Source: Clostridia bacterium (GTDB lineage: Bacteria > Bacillota_A > Clostridia > Christensenellales > Aristaeellaceae). From it: a stretch of DNA of 11,972 nucleotides. Under the pieces are notes generated by a model, which made no database searches, was not told the origin of the DNA, and was given only the letters and a program-made list of their open reading frames with translations. The stretch covers positions 1 to 11,972 of the forward strand of contig JAFXMP010000199.1 in assembly GCA_017530275.1 (NCBI GenBank). The letters are read 5' to 3'. Below, in pieces: positions 1 through 7,146 of this stretch. Each line of letters opens with the position of its first letter. Position 1 is the stretch's first letter. The position numbers and the translations under genes are program-made.

Positions 1-1995
1 ACCACCTACAACGGCGGCCATTACATCGTGGAAGCCGAAGGCATCTATGTGGGCTACAAGTATTTTGAAACCCGCTATTACGACGCCGTCATGAACCCCG
101 ACTATAAGGCCGCTTCCGCCGCCGGAGCCACGCAGGGTGCGGCCTGGGACTACAACGCGGAAGTGCTGTATTCTTTCGGCCACGGCCTCTCCTATCTGGA
201 TTACACCCAGACGTTGAAGAGCGTGAACGTAGACCTCAGCGAAAACGGCAATATCACCGCCGAGGTGGAAATCAAGAACAACTCCGATAAGGACGGCCTC
301 TTCCTGGCCCAGCTGTACGTGCAGCAGCCCTACACCGATTACGACCGGGAAAACCTGGTGGAAAAATCCGCCGTGATGTTCCTGAACTCCGGCAAGACCC
401 AGGTAAAGGCGGGCGGTACGGCTACCGTGACCATCACTGTGCCCACCAAGTACCTGGCCAGCTATGATTACAAGCAGGCCAAGACCTGGATCTTGGACGC
501 GGGCGATTATCTGTTCACCGCCGCCGCCGGGTCCCACGCCGCTGTGAACAATTTCCTGGCCCAGCAGGGCAAGACCGTGGCGGACGGCATGGACGCGGAA
601 GCGAACGGCGCCGTTGTGACCTGGAGCCTTGCCTCCCTGGATAACAAGACCTTCTCCATCGCCAACGGAAATACAGTCACTAACGTAGCGGACGACGCGG
701 ACCTCAACTACTGGACGGGCAAGGATACCGTGACCTATCTCAGCCGTCAGGACTGGGAAGGCACCTATCCCATCAACTACAACGAAGTAGAAATCAAGAT
801 CGCGGACAGCCCCAGGAAGGATGAATGGATCGCCGAGCTCCAGGGCAAAACCTACACCGTAAAGACCGATTCTCCCGCCTCCGAAGGCGTGGACAAGGGC
901 GTCCGCTTCAATGCTGCCAGCATCCAGGACGAGCAGCGGGACAACATCAACGATCCCTACTGGGACGATCTGGTGCATGAAATCACCATCGACGAGGCCG
1001 TAGGCGCGGTCATTCACGGCGGCAGCACCTCCGATACCCTGACCAACGTGGAAAACCCCGTCGTGGTGCAGAACGAAGGCGTCAGCGGCTTCACCTCCGG
1101 CTATACCGACGAAGCCACCGGCAAGACTTATAAGTTCAACGTCCATTCTCAGACGCTGATCGGCTCCTCCTTCAACCCCGAGCTGGCCTACGAATGGGGC
1201 TTGATCGAAGGCAACAGCGGCCTGTGGCTGAACCGCTTCGACCTGTGGGGCACGGGCCTGACCCAGCGCCGCACCCCCTACAACGGCCGCAACTATGAAT
1301 ACATCTCCGAAGATCCCATGCTGACCAACCGGATCGGCTATTCCATCCTCAAGGGCTGCGTCGAAAAGGGCATCATGAACGGCCCCAAGCACATGGGCTT
1401 CAACGACCAGGAGCATAACCGCGGCGGCGTTTCCGCTTACATGACGGAACAGAAATTCCGCGAAACCGACCTGCGGGGCTTCCAGGGCGGCCTGAGCGAT
1501 GCCAACGGCCTGGCGGTCATGATCGCATTCAACCGCATCGGCGCCACCAACGCGGCCCATCACGTGGGAATGCTTACCAAAATCCTGCGGGATGAATGGG
1601 GCTACACCGGCCTCGTCTCCACCGACATGATGAACAACAAGTATTACTTCAACGCCGAATCCATGGTCATGAGCGGCATCACGCAGGTGGCCGACTTCGC
1701 GCAGAACGACAATCACATCAACCAGGGCGAAAACGGCGTGGACAAGACCTGGGCTTACCTCTCCGTGGACGCGGTGAAGAACGATTCCGCGTTGGTGGAA
1801 AAGGCACGTGAAAACCTGAAATACCAGCTGTACACCTTCGCCAACAGCGCCGTGCTGAACGTGACCACCGAGCGGGTGAATACCTGGTGGGACAACGCCA
1901 TCACTACGGTGAAGACCGTAAGCATGGTCTGCGCCTGCGTAAGCTGCGCCGCCTGGCTGGTTCTGACCCTGATTGCAAAGAAAAAGGAGGGCTAA
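1..1995 (+). CDS. Membrane-anchored glycoside hydrolase family 3 (beta-glucosidase/beta-xylosidase-like), permuted, 5' partial
   Basis: The frame is open from base 1, so the true start lies upstream. The visible part starts at the end of a GH3 C-domain (YVGYKYF, then YSFGHGLSY at codons 57-65). A fibronectin-III-like domain follows at about codons 66-185. The GH3 N-type TIM barrel comes last, at about codons 320-610, with GRNYEY (429-434), the K463-H464 pair in GPKHMGFND, and the likely nucleophile D542 in GLVSTDM. So the barrel lies after the C-domain, the reverse of most GH3 enzymes; this order is known in Ruminococcus and Butyrivibrio beta-glucosidases. The protein ends in a hydrophobic helix (about codons 641-659) and KKKEG, which fits a C-terminal anchor with the enzyme outside the cell. 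The acid/base residue would normally lie in the missing C-domain. The substrate, a beta-glucoside or beta-xyloside, is inferred from the family only. Confidence 0.9.
   Translation, partial: TTYNGGHYIVEAEGIYVGYKYFETRYYDAVMNPDYKAASAAGATQGAAWDYNAEVLYSFGHGLSYLDYTQTLKSVNVDLSENGNITAEVEIKNNSDKDGLFLAQLYVQQPYTDYDRENLVEKSAVMFLNSGKTQVKAGGTATVTITVPTKYLASYDYKQAKTWILDAGDYLFTAAAGSHAAVNNFLAQQGKTVADGMDAEANGAVVTWSLASLDNKTFSIANGNTVTNVADDADLNYWTGKDTVTYLSRQDWEGTYPINYNEVEIKIADSPRKDEWIAELQGKTYTVKTDSPASEGVDKGVRFNAASIQDEQRDNINDPYWDDLVHEITIDEAVGAVIHGGSTSDTLTNVENPVVVQNEGVSGFTSGYTDEATGKTYKFNVHSQTLIGSSFNPELAYEWGLIEGNSGLWLNRFDLWGTGLTQRRTPYNGRNYEYISEDPMLTNRIGYSILKGCVEKGIMNGPKHMGFNDQEHNRGGVSAYMTEQKFRETDLRGFQGGLSDANGLAVMIAFNRIGATNAAHHVGMLTKILRDEWGYTGLVSTDMMNNKYYFNAESMVMSGITQVADFAQNDNHINQGENGVDKTWAYLSVDAVKNDSALVEKARENLKYQLYTFANSAVLNVTTERVNTWWDNAITTVKTVSMVCACVSCAAWLVLTLIAKKKEG
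1984..1990 (+). promoter_or_regulatory. Ribosome binding site deciding the start at 2000
   Basis: AAGGAGG lies inside the last codons of the GH3 gene, 9 bases before ATG at 2000. A longer frame from TTG at 1973 would contain this site, so 2000 is the better start. Confidence 0.85.
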
Positions 1996-1999
1996 TCGT

Positions 2000-2458
2000 A
2001 TGAAGAAATTATCTGTCGGTGCGTGGATCACCTGCATCGCGGCGGTGCTGGCTGTGATAGCGTTCATTGCGTACAGCGTCAACATCGGCGGCGAAGGGTA
2101 TTATAAAGACGCTTCCGTGAACAATTTTGCCCTTGCGATTTGGGGCGCGGTGGCCTGCCTGGTGCTTGCCATTGTCCTGTACATGGTAAAGGGCAACAAA
2201 ATCGTGGAAATCGTGACCGGCGTGCTGCGCGTGGCCGCGCCCGCCCTGATGGCCTTCGGTCTCATGAACCTGATCGCGGGCCGCGTGGACGGCCTGGGCT
2301 ATATCTACTTCTCCAACGCCGACGTGGCGAAGGAAGTGCAGACGGCGGCGAACCTGGGCTCCGCCCAGACCGCTATCTGGAGCATGGCGCTGCTGGGCGT
2401 GGCAATGCTCATCGCCGTAGTCGCCGCGTTCTTCTCCCTGCGGAAGAAGGAAGCCTGA
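2000..2458 (+). CDS. Small four-helix membrane protein, companion of the GH3 gene
   Basis: 152 residues of unknown function. Four hydrophobic segments are visible at about residues 9-27, 43-62, 68-92 and 124-146, with a short polar loop between helices 1 and 2 and a longer one between 3 and 4 (DGLGYIYFSNADVAKEV). The C-terminus is basic (RKKEA), which suggests a cytoplasmic tail. No catalytic motif or signal peptide is recognisable. The gene starts 4 bases after the GH3 stop with a strong ribosome site and is followed by a terminator, so the pair is probably one transcript or the end of one. A role in placing or stabilising the membrane-bound GH3 enzyme is a guess from position only. The start at 2000 is chosen over TTG 1973 because of the ribosome site. 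Confidence 0.8.
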   Translation: MKKLSVGAWITCIAAVLAVIAFIAYSVNIGGEGYYKDASVNNFALAIWGAVACLVLAIVLYMVKGNKIVEIVTGVLRVAAPALMAFGLMNLIAGRVDGLGYIYFSNADVAKEVQTAANLGSAQTAIWSMALLGVAMLIAVVAAFFSLRKKEA

Positions 2459-2473
2459 TTTACCATATTTCCC

Positions 2474-2515
2474 GCGGACGGTCAGAGGGCCAAGCTTCTG
2501 GCCGTCCGCTTTCTT
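2474..2515 (+). terminator. Rho-independent terminator after the GH3 operon
   Basis: GCGGACGGTCAG (2474-2485) pairs with CTGGCCGTCCGC (2498-2509): a 12-bp stem with one G-T pair and a 12-base loop, followed by TTTCTT. It separates the GH3 pair from the acyltransferase cluster. Only 8 bases lie between it and the next ribosome site, so the downstream genes need read-through or a promoter upstream of the hairpin. Confidence 0.8.
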
Positions 2516-2522
2516 ATTCAAT

Positions 2523-2531
2523 GAGAGGAGG
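2523..2531 (+). promoter_or_regulatory. Ribosome binding site supporting a GTG start at 2538
   Basis: GAGAGGAGG ends 6 bases before GTG at 2538. This is near-ideal and makes the small frame behind it credible despite the GTG start. Confidence 0.75.
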
Positions 2532-2537
2532 CGTTCA

Positions 2538-2771
2538 GTGCAAACCTTTCTGACGCTGATGTGCGCGCTGCTGGCCCTGGCCGCGCTGATCCTGACGGCG
2601 TTTGGCGCGCGCAAAGCCTCCTTTCGTCTGGGCTGGCTGGGCGGCGCGTGCTTCATGCTGGCGGTGACGGCCGCGCTGGTGCTGGGGCTGGAAGGAAATG
2701 ATATCCTGCTTGCTTCCCTCGTCCTGCTCTGCGTTTCGCAGGTGAAAAGGAGAAACGGCCATGAGCTTTGA
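2538..2771 (+). CDS. Small hydrophobic membrane protein at the head of the acyltransferase cluster
   Basis: 77 residues, GTG start. Two to three hydrophobic helices cover about residues 3-21, 32-50 and 55-66, and the tail is basic (QVKRRNGHEL). No family was recognised. Its last 11 bases overlap the MBOAT start, so translation is probably coupled. The place just ahead of an MBOAT gene recalls the small membrane protein DltX of dlt operons, but it is longer than typical DltX and no sequence match is claimed. It may be a subunit or stabiliser of the MBOAT protein (inference). Confidence 0.7.
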   Translation: MQTFLTLMCALLALAALILTAFGARKASFRLGWLGGACFMLAVTAALVLGLEGNDILLASLVLLCVSQVKRRNGHEL

Positions 2772-4149
2772 CACGCCGGGCTATGCGCTGTTTCTTTGCG
2801 CGGTGGCGCTGCTGTACCGCGTCTGCCCCCGGCAGTTCCGCTGGGCGCTGCTGCTCTTCGCCAGCCTGTTCTTTTACGCCTGCTGGTCCGCGCCGCTGAC
2901 GCTGGTGATCCTGGGCGTGGTGCTGCTGACCTACGGCTGCGCCCATTGGATCTACAACGCAAAAAGCATCCTGGGCAGGAAGTTAGGATTGTTTGCCGCC
3001 GTCGCGGGCTGCGTGGGCCTGCTGATTTGGTTCAAATATTTCAATTTTCTGGCTGACGCCCTGTTCCACCTGGTCGGCGGTTCCTGGACGCCATGGAATA
3101 TCCTGCTTCCCGTAGGCTGCTCCTTCTATACCTTCCAGGCCATGTCCTACGTCATCGACGTGTACCGGGGCAGGCTTCCGGCGGTGCGGCACCTGGGCCG
3201 TTACGCTCTGTACATCTGCTTCTTTCCCCAGATGGTGGCTGGCCCCATTGAACGGGCGGACGCGCTGCTGCCTCAGCTGACCGTCGCGCCGAACCCCACG
3301 GAAGAGGAAACAAAGCAGGGTCTCAAATTGCTCCTGTCAGGCTTTTTCCGAAAGCTGGTGATCGCGGACATGGCTGCACCCATCGTGAATCGCGTTTTCG
3401 CCCTGGCAAACCCGGACGGCAGCGCGGTTTTTCTGGGAACGCTGCTGTTTTCTTTCCAAATTTACTGTGACTTCGCGGGCTATTCGGAAATCGCCCGGGG
3501 CAGCGCGCTTTTGCTGGGGATTCGCCTGCGGCGGAACTTTGACCGGCCTTACCTTTCCCGCACGGTTCGTTCTTTTTGGCGGCGGTGGCATATGTCCCTG
3601 ACCGCGTGGTTTACGGATTACGTTTATATCCCCCTGGGCGGCAGCCGCAAAGGAAAGGGGCGGCAGATTGCCGCCACGCTGACCGTGTTCCTGCTCAGCG
3701 GTCTTTGGCACGGGGCCAACTGGACGTTCGTAGTTTGGGGCTTATACCACGGGTTTCTGTGCGCTGTGGAAATCTTGCTGGGACGGAAGGAAAACAAAGC
3801 GGATGGCTGGCGTCTTTCGGATTGGGTCAATTGGTTCATCACAGGCGCGCTGTTGCTGTTCTCCTGGCTTCTGTTCCGGGCGGAAAGTTTCGGGCAGGCG
3901 GGGGCTTTGTTTAACTCCCTGTTTTCCGGCTGGAATATTCAAACGGGGATCGCGCAGGCGGCTGTGGGATGGACCGAGGCGGCCTGCCTGTCGCTGGCCC
4001 TGGTTCAGCTGCCGCTGCTGAACCGCCTGTCCCGTCATGGAAAGGCGCCGGATATGACCTATGTATATTTGACGGTCTGCATCCTGGCCGCCTGGTTTGT
4101 GCGGGCAACGGGGCACGGGACCAGCACGTTCATTTATTTCCAGTTTTGA
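2761..4149 (+). CDS. MBOAT-family O-acyltransferase (AlgI/DltB/PatA-like)
   Basis: 462 residues with many hydrophobic helices throughout, close to the usual AlgI/DltB length. Family signatures are visible: MVAGPIERAD at about residues 158-167, RNFDRPYLSRTVRSFWRRWH ending at H277, the loop DYVYIPLGGSRKGKG at 286-300, and GLWHGANW with the invariant membrane histidine H317. Known members move acyl groups from a cytoplasmic donor to an extracellular acceptor: D-alanine to teichoic acid (DltB), or acetyl to alginate or peptidoglycan (AlgI, PatA). They work with an SGNH partner, and one is encoded next door. No dltA or dltC carrier genes are in the window, so acetyl transfer to a surface glycan seems likelier than D-alanylation; this is inference. 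The start is ATG 2761, with AAAAGGAG 8 bases upstream. Confidence 0.93.
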   Translation: MSFDTPGYALFLCAVALLYRVCPRQFRWALLLFASLFFYACWSAPLTLVILGVVLLTYGCAHWIYNAKSILGRKLGLFAAVAGCVGLLIWFKYFNFLADALFHLVGGSWTPWNILLPVGCSFYTFQAMSYVIDVYRGRLPAVRHLGRYALYICFFPQMVAGPIERADALLPQLTVAPNPTEEETKQGLKLLLSGFFRKLVIADMAAPIVNRVFALANPDGSAVFLGTLLFSFQIYCDFAGYSEIARGSALLLGIRLRRNFDRPYLSRTVRSFWRRWHMSLTAWFTDYVYIPLGGSRKGKGRQIAATLTVFLLSGLWHGANWTFVVWGLYHGFLCAVEILLGRKENKADGWRLSDWVNWFITGALLLFSWLLFRAESFGQAGALFNSLFSGWNIQTGIAQAAVGWTEAACLSLALVQLPLLNRLSRHGKAPDMTYVYLTVCILAAWFVRATGHGTSTFIYFQF

Positions 4150-4161
4150 TTTTTGGTGCGG

Positions 4162-4170
4162 AAAGGAGGT
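4162..4170 (+). promoter_or_regulatory. Ribosome binding site deciding the start at 4177
   Basis: AAAGGAGGT sits 6 bases before ATG 4177. The frame also opens at TTG 4153, but that start would place this site inside the coding region. Confidence 0.85.
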
Positions 4171-4176
4171 AAAAGC

Positions 4177-7146
4177 ATGCGTGGGAAAAAGCGGGCTGTC
4201 TGTTTGTGCATTCTGCTGCTGATCGTGCCCGCGCTGCTCCTGTTCTTTGCTTTTTGCCTGCCCGCGCAATACGGCGAAACCTACTTAGCGGCATTGACCG
4301 ATAAGGCTGCCGCTTTGGATAAAGCCGCGCCGCCCAAAATCGTGCTGATCGGCGGCAGCGGGGCGGCTTTCGGCTTCGACTGTGAACGGTTGGAAGAACA
4401 GTTTCCCGGGTATCGGGCGGTGAATTTCGGGCTGTACGCGGGCCTTGGCACTGCGGTGATGCTTGAATTGGCCCTGCCTGCCCTGAACGGCGGGGACATT
4501 GTGATCTTTTCACCGGAGCTCAGTAAGCAAACCCTGTCCGATTGGTTTGACGCCCTGTCCATGTGGCAGGCGGCAGAGGAGAATCCGGCCCTGCTTCTCC
4601 GTTTGGACGCGTCCCGATGGCAGGACATGCTGGCGGCTTTTCCTTCATACGCCGCCCGGAAAGCCCGATTTGCGATGCTTGGAACCAGCCCGGGCGGATC
4701 GGGAATTTACGCCCGTTCCTCCTTCACGGAGAAAGGGGACGTGCAATTCTCTCAGCGCCCGGCCAACCAGATGCCGGGGCGCTGGGATATGAATACGCCC
4801 CTGCGGTTTGACGGCGCATGGCCTTCGGAAGATTTTATCAAGCGGGTGAATGATTTTACGGAAGCCTGCCGAATAAAGCGGGTGCGGGTGTATTTCCGTT
4901 TCTGCCCCATGAACGCGGCGGCGTTGCAGCCGGGGGAACGGGAGCGCATGGAAGCCTTTACGGAACGGCTTCGCGCATCCCTGGCCTGCGAACTGCTGGG
5001 TTCAGCGGAACGGGCCCTGATGGAGCCCGGCTGGTTCTATGACACCGATTTCCATCTGAATGGAGCCGGGGCGGCGTTGAATACGGCCCTGCTTGCGGAG
5101 GAACTGAAAGCCGTTATGGGGGACGAAAACCCGGTGACCATAGAAATGCCCGTCCAGCCGGAAAGCACGGCGTTTGTCCTGTGGGAAGGAAACATCGAAG
5201 ATGAAGATTGTTTCCTGTATGAAAACCGGGATGGCAATGCTGTCATTGTGGGCTTGTCCAATCTTGGCACGATGCGGGAAAGTCTGACCGTACCCGTGAG
5301 CCACGAAGGAATGAACGTTGTCTCCTTTGATGTATCTGTGTTCGCGGGCAACGTCTATCTAAAAGAACTGACCCTGCAAAACAATATCCGTATCATCCCG
5401 GACGGCGCGTTTTCCGGCTGTGCTTCTCTGAAAACCATCCTCCTGTTCCAGGACGATCCGGGTTTGTGTTCTGTGGGAGAAGGACTGCTGGACGGTACCG
5501 AGGCGGTGGTCGCTGTGCCAAAGGACCGGTACGGCAGCTATTGCACCAACTACTTTTGGGCTCCCCATGCCGCCCGGCTGCGCCCGATGGAGGAAAATAC
5601 AACGATAGAGCAAGAAGCGGCGCAAAGCGCCGAATCTCCCGCGTCCATAAAAGAACTGTCCCCCGCGGCAAAAATCGCCACCAGCATCCGTTATATCGGG
5701 AATGGCGGTACGCTGCGCGGACAGGCTGGAGATACCCTGACCCGTGAAATTACGTTCGTCCACATTCGGGAGAACACCCTTCCCGGTACGGTCTGGTTTG
5801 AATGGGCGGATCATGTGCTGATTGGCTGGAATACAGTGCCGGATGGCAGCGGCCTGTCCGTCGGCTTGGGCAGCCGGTACGACCCGGCGCAGGGCGATCA
5901 GCTGTATGCCCAGTGGCTTCCCTGTGCGTCAGATACGGATTTTGACTGGGAAACGGATGGCAAAACCGCCTCCATTACCGGTTATCACGGAACGGGGGAA
6001 ACCTGCGTTATCCCCCTCGCGCATGAAGGGCTTCCCGTGCGGTCTATCCGGGCGGGAGCGTTTCAAAAAAAGGAATTTGCGCTGCTGGTTCTGTCTCCGG
6101 CTCTGCGGACGGTAGAGAAAAATGCGTTTGCATTCTGCGCATTTGACACCGTCATTTTGTATGACAGCCTGGAGATCATTTCAGACGGCAGCTTTTCCGG
6201 CTGTTCCGGCCCGGCTGCGCTGCGGGTAAACGCCGCCAGCAGCCCGGTTTACAGCGGCAGCTACTTTGATACCTTCCAGGATAAGTACGATTATCTGCTG
6301 TCGCTGGCGGACAAGCGGAAAATCGTGCTTTCTTCCGGCTCCTCCGGGCGGTACGGCTATGATTCGCCTTTACTGAAAGAAGCGTTCCCTGATTGGGAAC
6401 CCGTCAACATGGGCGTGTACGCCTACACCAACGCCCTGCCCCAATTGGCTTTGATCCTCAATCACATGGAAGCAGGCGACATCCTGCTCTACGCCCCGGA
6501 GTTTGACGCCATCAAAGAGCAGTTCTGCGTTTCCAACCGGCTGGACACGGGCTTCTGGGCCATGATGGAATCCAATTACGACGCGGCGGCGGAATTGGAC
6601 ATGAATGCTTTTTTCGGCGTGTTCGACAGCTTCGGGGAATACCTGCATATCCGAAGTAAAATGCCCAGGAAAAACTATTCGGTCAGCCCGGCCCATTACG
6701 ATGACGACGGAAATTCTTACGCCTTCAGCACCTACAATCCATACGGCGATTTCATCCTGCCCCGGCCAAATGGGGAAACGGATGAACGCCTGCGCCACAA
6801 TATCGCGGATTACACGGTGAACAGCTTCCCCATCGAAACCATCCAAAGCCTGAACGGGGCGCTGGCTCCCTTCGCGGAAAAGGGTGTTGCGGTCTATTTC
6901 AGCTATAGCCCCCGCAACAACGCTTCTCTCACCGAAGAAAGCACCCCGGAAGCGCGGCAGGCGCTCCATCAGTGGCTCAAAGAAAACTTAGACGTTCCGC
7001 TGATTTCGGAAATGGAAGACTATCTACTGCCGGGCCGGTACTTCTGGCTGATCGACAGCCACACCGGTACGGAAGGCGCACGCATCCGCACGGAACATGT
7101 CATTCAGGATCTGCAAAAGCACTGGAAAGGAAATGAAAAGCCATGA
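4177..7146 (+). CDS. Tandem SGNH/DltD-AlgJ-like acyl-transfer protein with BspA LRRs and an InlB-type repeat
   Basis: 989 residues. An uncleaved-looking N-terminal helix (about 7-29) with basic MRGKKR ahead suggests a membrane anchor with the rest outside. Domain order: SGNH 1 (about 50-320; GGS nucleophile S61, D291 and H293 in DFHLNGAG); BspA/LRR_5-type repeats (about 354-455; FSGCASLK); a Glu/Ala/Ser-rich linker (465-500); one InlB B-type (Listeria-Bacteroides) repeat (504-580, ending LYAQW); a second LRR block (590-690); SGNH 2 (about 710-985; S722, D960 and H962 in IDSHTGTEG). The two SGNH domains are clearly homologous: both carry KIVL, a G-x-S turn, FGFD/YGYD, VNFGLYA/VNMGVYA and GDI..(S/A)PE. 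Both keep a full set of candidate catalytic residues. The gene follows the MBOAT gene by 27 bases and overlaps GH2 by 4. Related proteins act as the extracytoplasmic half of MBOAT systems. The LRR and InlB parts suggest binding to wall or glycan. The target polymer is unknown. Confidence 0.88.
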   Translation: MRGKKRAVCLCILLLIVPALLLFFAFCLPAQYGETYLAALTDKAAALDKAAPPKIVLIGGSGAAFGFDCERLEEQFPGYRAVNFGLYAGLGTAVMLELALPALNGGDIVIFSPELSKQTLSDWFDALSMWQAAEENPALLLRLDASRWQDMLAAFPSYAARKARFAMLGTSPGGSGIYARSSFTEKGDVQFSQRPANQMPGRWDMNTPLRFDGAWPSEDFIKRVNDFTEACRIKRVRVYFRFCPMNAAALQPGERERMEAFTERLRASLACELLGSAERALMEPGWFYDTDFHLNGAGAALNTALLAEELKAVMGDENPVTIEMPVQPESTAFVLWEGNIEDEDCFLYENRDGNAVIVGLSNLGTMRESLTVPVSHEGMNVVSFDVSVFAGNVYLKELTLQNNIRIIPDGAFSGCASLKTILLFQDDPGLCSVGEGLLDGTEAVVAVPKDRYGSYCTNYFWAPHAARLRPMEENTTIEQEAAQSAESPASIKELSPAAKIATSIRYIGNGGTLRGQAGDTLTREITFVHIRENTLPGTVWFEWADHVLIGWNTVPDGSGLSVGLGSRYDPAQGDQLYAQWLPCASDTDFDWETDGKTASITGYHGTGETCVIPLAHEGLPVRSIRAGAFQKKEFALLVLSPALRTVEKNAFAFCAFDTVILYDSLEIISDGSFSGCSGPAALRVNAASSPVYSGSYFDTFQDKYDYLLSLADKRKIVLSSGSSGRYGYDSPLLKEAFPDWEPVNMGVYAYTNALPQLALILNHMEAGDILLYAPEFDAIKEQFCVSNRLDTGFWAMMESNYDAAAELDMNAFFGVFDSFGEYLHIRSKMPRKNYSVSPAHYDDDGNSYAFSTYNPYGDFILPRPNGETDERLRHNIADYTVNSFPIETIQSLNGALAPFAEKGVAVYFSYSPRNNASLTEESTPEARQALHQWLKENLDVPLISEMEDYLLPGRYFWLIDSHTGTEGARIRTEHVIQDLQKHWKGNEKP

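Noticed and set aside
1973..1999. TTG start extending the four-helix protein by 9 residues
   Set aside because: The extension would be coded by the ribosome site itself; ATG 2000 has ideal spacing.
2009..2962. 317-codon minus-strand frame across the small membrane genes
   Set aside because: It is rich in Arg, Ser and Pro without motifs, crosses a terminator and three + strand genes, and is best explained as a shadow.
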